DNA of 64,000 nt from positions 1,178,001-1,242,000 of the forward strand of contig SRSI01000079.1 of NCBI GenBank assembly GCA_005656395.1. Reading direction: 5' to 3'. The DNA is from Strongyloides papillosus. Lineage: Eukaryota; Nematoda; Chromadorea; Rhabditida; Strongyloididae. This document shows positions 1 through 12,026 of the stretch, one piece after another (position 1 is the stretch's first letter; every line of letters starts with the position of its first letter). The notes beneath the pieces were generated by a model. The model was not told where the DNA came from. It ran no database searches and saw only the letters and a program-made list of their open reading frames with translations. A program made the position numbers and the translations under genes.

Positions 1-17
1 TGAGGGGTGAGTGTAGC

Positions 18-1313
18 ACTTAAAGGTCAAAATATAGATAAATTTTATTAATTTTTGAGATAAAAATTAACTTACGGTAACTTATGATAGTGACTTCCTC
101 TTGGAATGACTGATGTTGCTATTGCTGTTGTTAGACCATTCCTGTTACCCTCGAATAGTGATAGTCTTTTACCAATCCCACATCTACATAGGAGGCTTTT
201 GAATGCTATTTGAAAATTTTCAGCAGCTGCAGCATAGAGGAATGGATTTAGAGCACAATTTATGTATGGACACAAATGAATAATATTTGCAAATATCCTA
301 TCAAAATGTGAGGTGGGACGTAATTTAAATATTGAATTAACAATATTATACATCCAAAATGGTGACCATGATATAACATGAAATATAACAACCCATAATA
401 CAAGTCTTGTTACACGATGATAAGATGCCCTAGTTTTTGAGGCACGTTTAAGTCTCTTAGATGATTTAACAGCCTCACGAAGTTTACGAATAATATTATA
501 ATAAAAATATACTATTAATATTAATGGAATAATATAAATTAAAATAGTTAATGTTCCTACGTAATAATGTGATAATGCTTGATATGGCCATTTAGCAATA
601 CATAATGTGCGTATGTTACCATTATAATTTTTCATCTGAATGACTGTAGCATACATATATAGTGGGGATGCACCTAATATAGCAATTAACCATGCTATGA
701 TTGATGCTGTAATAGCTAATTTGTATGTTCTGTATCTGTTACAGAGATGTGATAAACACATAGCACAATACCTATCACCAGCAAGGAGAACCACAAATAG
801 GACAGAGGCGAATTTTCCAGTTGTTTCGGTTCCATGATATGCTGTACATAGGAATTCTCCAAATGGCCATTCACGATTATTATATTGGGTACTTACAACA
901 AGTATCAGATTCGTTAGATAAATAAAATCCGCCAAACACAACGATACAATATACACATTTGTAATTGATCTCATATATGGCCTAATAAGTACCACGAGAA
1001 TAATTAAAATATTAGCTAGGCCAAGGAATACTAATATTAATTGAACAATAGATATAATCATCCGAATATTATAAGTAGTTGTTGGCATATTTATTGAATT
1101 TTCTTTATTAACAGGAAAACGTTTCTGAGTATAATTTCTATGAAAAAGATTATTTCCATTAATCATTGATGTATTAGTAGTTGTTGATATCCTTAAGTTC
1201 GAAGTAAAATTATTAAAACTATCATCTTGTATAACTATTTTGCTATTAATAAAGGAAACAAATGTTGATAGAAATATAATGAATAAAAAAATAGCTAATA
1301 TATTTTTGAACAT
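18..1313 (-). CDS. Neuropeptide GPCR, somatostatin/allatostatin-C receptor-like (3' end probably outside window)
   Basis: Class A rhodopsin-like receptor, predicted plasma-membrane peptide receptor. The 413-residue frame from 1313 has an N-terminal hydrophobic signal (about residues 4-22), a Thr/Asn-rich ectodomain with N-glycosylation sequons (NFT, NTS, NYT) and seven hydrophobic helices from about residue 85. Visible hallmarks are LADF in helix 2, WPFG before helix 3, Cys156 and Cys238 as the likely extracellular disulfide, DRY at 180-182, SWSPFW in helix 6 and NPFLY at 356-360. The helix 2-4 region resembles somatostatin and arthropod allatostatin-C receptors. The frame meets a stop at 72, but that stop lies inside a perfect GTAAGT donor (71-76). 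A weak acceptor at 19-24 would continue the C-tail from 18 leftwards, so the last exon is probably cut by the window edge. The family call is firm; the ligand is inferred. Confidence 0.88.
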
Positions 1314-4300
1314 TTCAATACATCTATAAAAATTGAATGGTAATTTAAATATATTCTTTCGAGATTCTTAATTTAATTTTGATAAATAGTGCTTAGAGTA
1401 AATGTAATAATATCAGCTTTTTAATATGTATTCTATAAAAAAAGATAGAAATGTGAAAATGTTTATACTTTATAAGCGAAAAATTAAATGAACTTAAGAA
1501 CATTTTCATTTTCAGAGAAGGAGTGATGTAATGTGAAAAAAGTCATGTATCAAATTAATAGATTTTGTAATGAAAAAATAATACTTTTTTCTAGATATAT
1601 TAACTAAAAATTTATAGTTTTATTTATAACATTTCAAAGGTTATTGAGATACTTAAATATTAAAAACTATTTTTTTGTTATACCATTACAAAAGACATAA
1701 AATTTTTGTAAATAAAAAGATAAAAACAAGATATAATGTATTTATGTATGAGAATGAACTTGACGTTTCCTTTCTATTTATATCATATTGGCTTGATTAA
1801 AATATGGTGGAAATGATAGTTAGTAATTGAACTAATATATACTCTCTAATTAAAAGATATAAACATTTTTTAATACTAATGTAAATATGGTAAGGCTATG
1901 TTTTGTTTGTGGTGGTAAAGTTTACCATTAAAATATGACATTTTTTAGTTATATTATTTATTACCTAGTCATGAAATAAAAAGGGGAGCCAAATAATTAA
2001 CAATACAATGATATTTGTTTTTTTACTTTTGAAACACAAAGCAAAGTTTTTGTATTTTATAATCATAATATGTATATAATCCTAAATATAGAACGTAAAT
2101 ATAATTTTATGTTAGTTATCAGATGTTCTTACACAAAAAATGCCTTTATTTTTTATTCATATTACATTAGAAAAAAAGTGAAAATAAAGAATAGGAGAAA
2201 GTACAAAATGCATGGATAATAGATAGTGATAATAAAAGTTTAACATAAATTTAATGTTAGATTATTAGTCAGAATCTCACACAAAAATTCAGTATGTTAA
2301 AAATACAGAAAAAGAAATAATTGTTTTGTGTTTTAATATGCAAATAACTGAAAAGTTATTATCACGATACAGTAAGAAATTTTTGTTTAATGAAATAATT
2401 TTAATAAAATTACTTTCTTACTACTTGATATTTTTAAAAATTTAAAGAAAAGAAACATTTATCATTCTCCTTATAAATTTTACCCCTTATTTTAAAAATA
2501 AATAGAGTATAATAATAATGGTCTCATATTAACTGATAAAATCTTTTAATTTAAATAAATAACTACAAAAACAGTGGGAAGTTTTAAAAGAGTATTTAAT
2601 TTCTAAAAATTATCACTTATTTAATCTATAAATAATAAGTATATGAAAAGTAATATCTGCTTCAATACGTATCATGGTATTTTTTATTGAAAGTGAAAGG
2701 AAATAAAGATTACTATAAAAATAAAATTTTATAATTTAAATAACTCATTCATAAAAAAATATTTTATCTTAAAAAATACTATATTTTTTTTAAAAATCAT
2801 ACTGGTAGAGATAGGTATAAATATGATAAAAAATATTAGTAATATAATGAAAAAGTCATAAAAAAATATATATTTTATTATCTTGAAAGAAGAATATTAG
2901 GAATATTATTTATATCTAATGAAACATATCTTAGGAAAAAATTATTTTATTGCCAAAATATTATATAAATATCTTTATTTGTTTAAAATACTTAAAAGTG
3001 ACAATTTTAATTTTTAGTGGCATACTTCCTGTAGGTAGTAACATATAGAGTAACTCAAAAAATGACAAATGAAGGTTTAAAGGTTTGAAAAAGATAAATT
3101 ATCATTATTGATGCGATGAAACATATAAGAATATTAATATTAATTAAGTATATGCTTCTTTAATTGCCTGTAACAAATTCTCCTAAAATACATTATTTTT
3201 CATTAATTATAATAGAGCAAAAACTTTTTTCAGATAAACTAACAACATCTAATATTAAAAAACTATGTTTCCGTTAATAATCTTAAATATATGTATGATA
3301 AAAAACAAAAATTCAAGCATTTTTAAGGTGTTCTAATTAACTACCCTTATGTCTTCTTATCAAAGATTGATAAATATAAAATAAAAATTTTTTAAACGCT
3401 TTCAAAATAAATATAAAGTAATAATTAAACATTATTTTATTTTTCAAGATATATAATCAGACTTCTTTTATAATAAGTAATAAGACAAATATATTTTTAA
3501 GGAAATTTTCTAACAAATCGCAAAAATATGTTATTACAGTTTAGTGTTTAATTTTTACTCACGTTAACGCTTAGATTATAAAAAATTGGGTGAAATATTT
3601 TGTACTAATTGGTTGATTACCTCATAAATCATTAATGATAATACGTTCAGTTCGTACAGGAAGGACGATGACAATAAAATAGGAAATCCTTTAGTTATGC
3701 TAATTTGATGGGTAATTGATAAATTATTAAAGCCTATTCAGTTTGAAAAGAGTGGAAATAAAGTGTAAAGGAAGTAGGCATTATTATAGTATAAATGTAT
3801 TAATATGTTAGGGTAATAAAAATATTAAAAAATTAAAAAGACTAAAAAAACAAAAATACATTTTGAAGTAAACACTACACTTATTAAGAATTATAAAATC
3901 ATTTTTTATTACCTTTTTAAGTTAAATGTAAGAAAATTAAAGATTATAATTCAAAAAATTGTATTTAACACCAGTAAGGCATATTAAAAAAATGGAAAAA
4001 AAAATAATAAGAAAATGCATAGTTGTTATAGTGCTTAAAAAAATTTAAATAATTATAACATTTGCTTACAACAAAACTTACTTTATTGAACTTTTATGGA
4101 TATATTTAGAAAAAATAAATAAATGTATACTTGCTAAGTTTTTATCTTAACAAACTTAAAATGCTTAATATTTGGGAAAGAAAAATCTTCATCATCGAGG
4201 GTACATTAAAATCTTGCCCCTGTTATAAGGTTTTTCAAAGTACATCACATATTAATTACTGGTCTTCTAGGAAAAATATTACAAGTTGTTTATGTAATAT

Positions 4301-5862
4301 AAGATGATCTGTTTAAATTTGAAACAAATTTCTACATATTTTATTTTTAGTTTGCTTCAAAGAATTTACTTAGGTGTTAATAAACAACGAAAAAAATTGT
4401 TAGATTTTTTAATTAAATACTCTTTTCTTTTGTTTGTTTTTTTAATATTTTATGATGTATTAATATTATTTTATTCTTGTCATTTCTAATTTTTGAATAT
4501 TTAAAAAAAACAAAATTATTTGAATTTTAAAGAGATATAATACAAAATGATAATTACTAATATTTTTCTACAAATGTGGTTAAAAGAATTTTTTTGAGTT
4601 ATTTAAAAGTAGAAAGGAGGTTTTGAAAGATAAATTAACTAAACTATTAGTCATAAGGTGATGTTATGAGAATAAAATCCTGTATGAGACGGCGAAAAAA
4701 ATCTTCAAAATAAGATACTAATAATACTATGTGGCGACATAAAAAACAGTTTTTAATAGTCAAAGAATAATAAAGATAAATTTCTCGAAATTATATATAT
4801 TTTTGTCTAACAGTTAAAGAAAACAATTTGATTTTTAAATAGAAACTTAATATGGAGTTAATTAAGACAAGAATATTAAGATGAATTATGTGTCTAGGAA
4901 AACAACTAAATTTGAATGGATATCTAGATATCTTTCAAATAAATAGCTGAGAAGATTACAAAAATGGGAGTATGAAAAATTAAAAACATAAAAATTTATT
5001 AAAACTTTGTAAAATTTAAGTTTTAAGAGAAAAAAAATAAAGAATAAACATTTTAAGGAACCATTGGCATCATAAAAAATATCTTTATTTCCTCAAAGAA
5101 AAGGGCACAATTAATTGTTTATTAAAGAAATTACTTCCAATATTATTTAATTTTTTTGCACACCAGAAAATGTAGGAAACTTATTATAAAAATAAGAGAA
5201 TGGAAATGTTTTATAATTGTTAATACGTCTAAAAAAACTATATCTTTATAATAAAAAAAATATTATATATTAAAACTATAAGAGGAATATGGAAATTGAA
5301 AGATTTACCAGCACTTTGAAATGTTTATCCCAGATTTGAAGAAGATTGATTACATTTAATCTTGATTATACTATACGAAGTAATAATGATATATTATTTA
5401 AACAAAAATGAAAAAAAATTTGCATCGTGATTCGGTTTGATTTTCTTTCAAATTACTTAATAAACATTTATAAAACATAACTTAATGTTTCTTGACGCAA
5501 AAAGTTATTAAGTATTATGAGAATGATAAAGTATTTTAACGTTATGAATAAAAATTATAAACGTTTTTATCATTTTTCATCTATTTTGCCCCCCTTGACA
5601 ACTATTATTCGTAATTTACTTTTTACCAATGTAATAATTTTAATCGTTTTTGAAATAGTTGGTGTTAAAATAAAAAATTTTTTACACTATCATTTGTTAA
5701 AGATTGATAGTATGACATTTTTGAATGAATTATTTGTCGTCAAGACACTTTACCACAAGTGAAACAACACGAATACGTAAGCATGACTTTAAACGTATCA
5801 TTTTACAAAGATTGTAATATATTTGTTTGTTATTTCATTTTTTCTAATATCATATATCAAGA
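1314..5862. other. AT-rich intergenic region
   Basis: About 4.5 kb between the GPCR promoter side and the DPM3 gene. It is dominated by A/T runs and short direct A-rich stretches. Two frames of 61 and 81 codons (4304-4489 and 5517-5762) are compatible with chance and show no family signature. I see no RNA gene, repeat array or splice-bounded exon here. Confidence 0.6.
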
Positions 5863-6208
5863 ATGGCAACACAATTAGCTTTATTTGCTTCAATTATCCT
5901 TCCTTTATTTATATCATGGCTTGGTCTGTACAATCAATGGATTCCAGAAATAAATCGCAGATTACCAGTTTTCTTTATTAATTCATTAGGCTATGTAAGT
6001 ATCAGAAAAAAAGTGTGTTGTAATTATTTGATGTTCAATCATTCTTTAGATTCCATTTGTTGTTGTTGGTGGTTTGGGAATGTATGCATTATTTTCAGTT
6101 GCTTATGGTGTTGCCACTTTTAATGATTGTAAAGAGGCACAAAAAGAATTAATGGACCAGGTAGCTGAGGCTAAAAAAGAATTGAAGAAAAGAAAAATTA
6201 TTTCATAA
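5863..6208 (+). CDS. dpm-3: Dolichol-phosphate mannosyltransferase subunit 3 (DPM3)
   Basis: Small ER membrane subunit that tethers and stabilises the catalytic DPM1 subunit, which makes dolichol-phosphate-mannose for N-glycans, GPI anchors and O-/C-mannosylation. Exon 1 is 5863-5994 (44 codons); a 55-nt intron with donor GTAAGT and acceptor TTTAG follows; exon 2 is 6050-6208. The spliced protein is 96 residues, against about 92 in human. It has two hydrophobic segments (residues about 5-23 and 34-60) and then a C-terminal amphipathic coiled region containing VATFNDCKEA and AEAKKELKKR. This matches the VATFHDC...L...EA..DL pattern of DPM3, the part that contacts DPM1. Without splicing the frame ends falsely at 6123. 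Confidence 0.9.
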
Positions 6209-8650
6209 TTTTGAAAAAGTTTACTTAAAATAATTGTTGTTTTATTGTTTATTTATTTCAAGGAGAAGAAAATAAGAAGCTTACTTGTTTTTTTGTTTTT
6301 AGAATTGTGTTGTAATTAAGTTAATGAAATGACAATATTCTCAATTGATTAATTATAATATTTTAGTTATTTGAAGTTTTATTTTGAGGAATTTTAAATG
6401 TTTTATGTTAATCAAATTTTAAGTTAATGGGAATATTTAATAGAACTTCCTCATTTGTTTTTTCCAATAGGTTACTTATCTAAATTAGATAGGAATACTA
6501 GCACAGTAATATTTTTAATTATCAAATTTCCTTTAAGTTCTTTTTTTACAATCCGAAGTTTTGTTAAACATCAAATAATGTAATAAAAAGGAAAGATGAA
6601 ATCTATTTTATTTATTTGATAAAAGAAATGTGCAAAACTAATACTTAATTATATTTATGTCTTTTTTTAAAAAAACCTGTCAAAAGAAGTATAATCTTGT
6701 ATTAAAAAATGCACAAAGGAGGTTTTTTTTATTAACATCGGAAAAATAACTTTTATTATTATTATTACACTCTCTATTCCGGTGGAATAATAAAAGAAAA
6801 ACCAAAGAAGTCTGGACTAAAATTTTTTATTTTTGTTTTTTAAGACTTCGTATAAAAAAAATCCAGTATTATTATCTGTTTTCATTACTATAAATTATTT
6901 AGAAATCCAAAAATCACCTCCATTACACATGGATTTAAAGATTTCCCACGTAAAACTATTACATTTTCAAGCAAAGTATTTTTATTAATAATAAGTCTTT
7001 TTTGATGTTTTTAGTTTGAAGTTTTTATAATTAATTATCTAATGTTTTTAAGATGATATTTTTCAAGTTAACAAATTGTAAAGCACTTTCCTTAAAATTG
7101 TTTTTTATTTATCATAATAATAATTAATAAAAAACAAAGATTATTGATATAAAAATATATTTTAGAGATTGTGAATAATATAAACAAGAATAAATTAAGT
7201 TCTATATTCTAATGGTTATCAATTTCCATTAGACATTTAATTTTACAAGATGCCGATAATAAATAAATGTTATTAAAAATTTTCTTATGTTGCTAATAAA
7301 TTTGTTGGTTTTGCGGTTATGATATTTTAGTAATATTTATTATTCAAAGGTTAAGAGATACCCTAAGCTTATTATAGTTTTTTTTATTAAAATAAAAATA
7401 TTTTAGAAAATTGAAATTGAAAATAAATTATTTATTTTATTGCCAAAAGAGTGGTTATTATTACTCAATGAAATATCATAGACATATTTTGAGTGATACA
7501 TCTTAATAAATAAACAATTAAATTTATTTTCTTGGATGATAAGATATGTTTTGAAGAAGACATTCTTTCACACTAAAGTGTAGTTTGTTATGGATAAGTA
7601 TTCTGAGGAATACATTTATGATGGCGCTATTCTTATCATTATGTAATAAAATTGAGTGTAAGAAAATATAAATATTTGGAGATAATAATTTTTTTACGGT
7701 AAAAGAGATAGAAAGAAGAATTACCTCTTAAAGTGTATTTGTTGATGGAGTTTGTGTATTGATGCATAATGGAGTGTGATATAAAATTCAAACTCATTTT
7801 ATATAAGTGCTTCAATAAACTTAATTTACCAAATATCAATTATTAATACACTTCAAAGATAAGTTAAAAGAGAAACTTCGTTTTATTATTTTTCCAACTT
7901 CAGGCTAAAACATTCCCAGGGGCAATGATTTGATGATATAAAGTTTGAAAGTTTTCATATATTACTATCAATGATTATGATCTAGGGAATAAAATAAAAT
8001 TTGGAAAATAAAAAATCTAACAAATATCAAAGTCACGTTTCAACTTAAAAAATTATGATTTCAAAACATTCAGTATTGCAATAAGTTTAATGTATTATCA
8101 TAATAAATTATATAACATTCTTAGGAAATTTGCGTGAGTACAAAGCTGCGTGGTATAATGATAAAAGTATAACATTTACAAGATCAAATTCTAAACATGT
8201 TTATATGGCCATTGATTTAAAGAACTCTTCCTATATATTACATGAATATCCGAAACGTGAAATCGTTTGAGGAAAAATAAATAAAATATTTTATCACTTA
8301 CTGTCAAATACAACAAAATCAACACATGGATGACCACGCATTTTATTGCTAACTGTGGCCAAGTATTTTTTTTGCGTCCAATATTTTTCAATTATTTACA
8401 ATTTGTTAGTAATTAAGTAGTTAGTAACGGAGGAGTTGAAAATCTGTAGAAAACTTTTTTGTATATGATAAAAAATTTATTTTAGACAGATACTTTAATA
8501 TTACATGATTTCTCAATATAATATTTATTAATTAAAAGTTCTTATGGACTAAAACTTTTTCAAAGTATGATACCTAGTAAAACATTCAAGTTCTTCTAAA
8601 TGTTACCACTTTTCAATGCGTTATAACCGCCATAGGCTGAAAATTTAGAA
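6209..8650. other. AT-rich intergenic region
   Basis: About 2.4 kb downstream of DPM3. Short frames on the minus strand (7639-7839 and 8191-8391) have no recognisable content and no splice support. Nothing else is supported. Confidence 0.55.
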
Positions 8651-8904
8651 ATGCGAGATATCTCATCAACGGCCCCTAACGTAAAAATATGAACATGACG
8701 AGAAATTTCGTTACCTGGTCTTTTACGTAAAAATATGAACATGACGAGAAATCTCGTCACCTGGTCTTTTGCGTAAAAATCTGAATATGACGAGATATCT
8801 CATCATCTGGTCTTTTACGTAAAAATCTGAACGTGATAAAAATCTCGTCACCTGGTCTTTTACGTAAAAATGTAAATATGACGAGATATCTCGTCATTTG
8901 TCAT
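8651..8904. repeat. Tandem repeat, 46-bp unit, each with an internal palindrome
   Basis: Five units start at 8679, 8725, 8771, 8817 and 8862 (spacing 46, 46, 46, 45). Each starts with a CGTAAAAAT block, has GACGAGATATCTCGTC or a diverged form in the middle, and ends in CCTGGTCTTTT. The last unit stops inside the palindrome. A degenerate sixth copy of the palindrome lies just upstream at 8653-8668. The palindrome is a perfect 16-mer in the last unit and has one or a few mismatches in the others. Function is unknown; it may be a minisatellite or the remains of a repeat-bearing element. Confidence 0.85.
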
Positions 8905-9161
8905 CTATGTGTTAATGAAAGAAAAGTTCCAATGTATCAATCAAGATTTGAATATATTGTTAAAGAGAATGGGTTAATGAAAAATATTTTGAAGCATTAT
9001 GCGTGTGCTATCATTTTTAAAAAATAAAAAGATATTAAAAAAGGAAATATAAAAGATTCCCATTTTAGAAATAATAAAACTAATTATGGTTTAGAATTAA
9101 CAGTAAACAATTTTTAAATTAATTAAATTATAAGACGAAATAAAAATAAATAATAAAAATT

Positions 9162-10248
9162 CTATGGAAAGTAGTTTTGTGAAAATAACTTCATTAATCT
9201 TATTTTTTTCCCTGTATCCTTATCACCATTCTCCGAATGTCTACCATTAATTTCACCAAACTTCATCGTTTTCCCAAGAACATTTGCATGGTAGAAAAAA
9301 TATTCCATAGCATACATCATACTCCCATCCACATAATGAAATGTAATGGGAAACTCTGGTAATCTTTCAAAACCACATTTAAAATCAGAGTAACTAACAT
9401 TTGAAGCACATTTTGCTGAATACTTACTGAAGAAGACAATAATTTCATGGGGTCTATTTGCATTAAATAATGGTTTTCCTTTTACGTCAACGGACCCCGT
9501 TAAATTGACTCCTAAATTTTTGAAACAATTACCAACTTCAACATCATCATACGCTTCATCAGCTTGTCTACAATATTCAGGGGAATCAAGTCCTTTTTCA
9601 ACTAGTAGTTTTACAGATTCTTTACTCATAACGTAACCAGCTCCACCACTGAGATAATTGATGGTTCTATTGTCTATATCGTACTCTAGTCTAAATCCAT
9701 GATAGCTAAGTTCGTTTGGGTTTCTGTTTATTAGGTATCCTCTTAAATTTTCCATGATAACATATGTGTCATCATCTACTTTTATATACCAATCATACTC
9801 GTCACCATATCTATTCCAAACATACTTAATGGTATTCTTAAATTTACACATAGAGACATAATAAGAATCATTGTTACATGATTTGATAGCTTTCAAAGAA
9901 GTATCTTCATCTCCAGATCCAAAAATATAGTTATTACACCGCCTTACCCATGTATTAATTTGATGAATTGCTCTCTTTTGATGATTCTTTGGTGAAGTTA
10001 AGATTATACAAAATATCTTTACTTTATTTTTTAGGATGTTTGAAATTTCTCAAAAAAATTATATTATCATGGTGTTAGAGATAAGAAGTGTTTACTATAC
10101 CTGATTTGTCAGTAAAATTGTTTTCGATGGATTTTCCATTATCATTTGATGAATGATTATCAATTGGTAAATAAATCGTTATTGGTATTAATAGAAGGAA
10201 TGTTACACATATTAATAATGTAAATAAAAGTTCAATTTTTCCGTTCAT
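9162..10248 (-). CDS. Core-1 beta-1,3-galactosyltransferase (T-synthase/C1GALT1 family, GT31)
   Basis: Golgi type II glycosyltransferase predicted to add galactose in beta-1,3 linkage to GalNAc-Ser/Thr, giving the core-1 O-glycan. Exon 1 is 10248-10101 and encodes a short cytosolic tail and signal-anchor helix (about residues 6-26). Exon 2 is 10048-9162. The spliced product is 344 residues (human about 363). Exon 2 opens with KVKIFCIILTSPKNH, matching the conserved strand at the start of this family. It then shows VDDDTY at 140-145 (the DxD metal/UDP-sugar site), LSGGAGYVMS at 182-191 and DDVEVG at 217-222, all family hallmarks. The intron uses a normal GTATAG donor but an unusual GAG acceptor (10049-10051), the only one that keeps the frame open. 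An in-frame TTG at 9896 is not the start. Nematodes carry several paralogues, so the exact acceptor specificity is inferred. Confidence 0.88.
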
Positions 10249-11197
10249 TTTAAATACGATAAAAATAGGAAACTATTTTTCACAACAAATATAATAATAA
10301 TTCAACGTTCCTCATCAAAGATGTCATTATTTTAAAAAAATAACAGAATATTAGCATAAACAATAAAATAACATTTATACAGAAACCTTTAAAAAACCAA
10401 TAAACTTAGCTTAAGAATATTGTGGCAATTAAATTTTATGATATAATAAAGTCTTTAGAGAACAATTAAATTGTTGTAACTGAAAATGATTCTATGAATT
10501 ATTGTTTTTTTTAATTGGCTGTACAATGTTTATCACAATCTTGAAATATATTTTTATTCAACAAGTGATTTTGATGATTTCAAATTTCTTTGATTATTTC
10601 ACAACTTATTGCAGTCAATTACTTTACAAATAAAGCTAAAGTTACAATCACAAAGTTAATGATAAGCTACTTCCATACTACAAATGAAGTCTATTATGCA
10701 CTAGGAAGTAATTTTTCTATAAATTATTTATGTTTAGTACAATAGTTTTTTATCACTTCTTTTTTTAATTGTACTTTCAATGGGACAAAATTTATATAAC
10801 TTAAATTTTAATTGACCATAAAAATGATAAAACAACAAATAATAATAAATGAACCAAAAATCAACGAAGCGTAAAATGATTTCTGACTACCATAGATTTT
10901 GTATACAGACTAATTAAGATTTATCTAGTTGATAATAAAAAATGATAATTTAACAGAATGGCTTCCAAGAATTCAGAGGAAAGTGCAAAAAGATTATGGG
11001 TAAAAAAAATTCCAATGGCGCAGTTTCGAAATAGTAATATATACTTGATCAGCTTAAAGAAAATTGTAACTTAATTCAAAGGGACTTTCAATTTCTACAG
11101 AATTTTAAAGAATTATTTAACAGATTTAATCGCAAAAAAAGTTCTGATGCTACCATCATGTGGCGTAAGGAACATGTACCATTAATTAGAAATAAAC

Positions 11198-11293
11198 GTA
11201 AAGCTACACTAGCCTGATTGGGTTAGTATGCATTTACTCCCATCGAAATATAGGTGGATACATACTAGCCCAATAGGGTCAGTGTAGTTTTAC
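11198..11293. repeat. Imperfect inverted repeat (36-nt arms, 24-nt loop)
   Basis: The left arm 11198-11233 and the reverse complement of the right arm 11258-11293 agree at 29 of 36 positions by eye. The arms start GTAAA(G/A)CTACACT and contain ATTGGG(T/C)TAGTATG. Most differences are transitions, as expected for an old hairpin or a decayed foldback/MITE. The arms are richer in G+C than the surroundings. No transposase is visible next to it. Confidence 0.75.
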
Positions 11294-11334
11294 CCGATAA
11301 AAAAATTATAATGAAATGATGATCAAAAACCTTT

Positions 11335-11800
11335 TTGCCTATGAATTCAACATTTTTCTTCGTGAACTCCACGAAAACCTATGAATTCAAAATTTTTTAC
11401 TGTCGAATTCTCGGAATTGAATGTTTTTCATCCATCCAACTCATATGAAAACTCTGAATACGTCAAAAAAATTTTTTGAAATTTCTGCTTTTTTATAATC
11501 ACATTTTACAAAGCAATTGCCAGAAGAAACTAAAGAAATACTTGCTTCAAACTCTTTTTTGATGAATAATTTTGCTTGATTACTATCTTAATTAATTAAT
11601 AGAATATTTTTAGAAGTTAATAAATAGTTTCTACGTTCTTCAGATAAAGTTTCATCGATTTATTCTTGAATTTATCCGCCTTTTCCTATGATTTTTATAT
11701 TAGTATCTGTTCGTTCTTGAAATAAAGTTAAAGAGTTTTAAAAAATAATATTAATCTTTATTTTTTATATATTCATCTTATAAAACAAATTTTTAGAATT
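11335..11800. repeat. Dispersed repeat, copy A
   Basis: Similar by eye to the inner part of the insertion at about 16110-16760. Both have serial degenerate motifs of the form 'tgaat(c/t)caa' and 'ccatccaa/ccatccatt...catatgaaa', then a T-rich stretch that aligns around 'tagtatctgttcgttcttga' here and 'attagctgttcattcttaag' there. Probably a decayed transposable element; no coding capacity is recognisable. Confidence 0.5.
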
Positions 11801-12026
11801 ACTTCAGTTAATTTATAAATCGTTCTACTTTCATGGAGATTCTTTGGTATAATTTTCTAATAAAACTGTTTTTTTAGATGTAATATTTTTATGATAAATA
11901 GAATGTTCCACTCAAGAATGTTTCATCATAGATGTTTCATAAACATTTGTAGTATTGCACTATAGAAAATGTGTGTAAAACTTTATAACGAGAAAGCCTT
12001 CAAGAACAACACTGTTCAAAGTTCAA

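Larger units (their letters stand above)
10249..12026. other. Intergenic region with repeat remnants
   Basis: No gene is supported. The stretch contains an imperfect inverted repeat at 11198-11293 and a dispersed repeat at about 11335-11800, both listed separately. The remainder is plain AT-rich sequence. Confidence 0.55.

Noticed and set aside
640..837. Plus-strand frame of 65 codons
   Set aside because: Lies entirely antisense to the GPCR, whose helices are clearly coded on the minus strand.
4304..5762. Plus-strand frames of 61 and 81 codons in the intergenic region
   Set aside because: Ile/Phe/Leu/Lys-rich composition typical of random AT-rich DNA, with no motif or splice context.
7639..8391. 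Two minus-strand frames of 66 codons
   Set aside because: Random-looking composition, no homology signal, no second copy.
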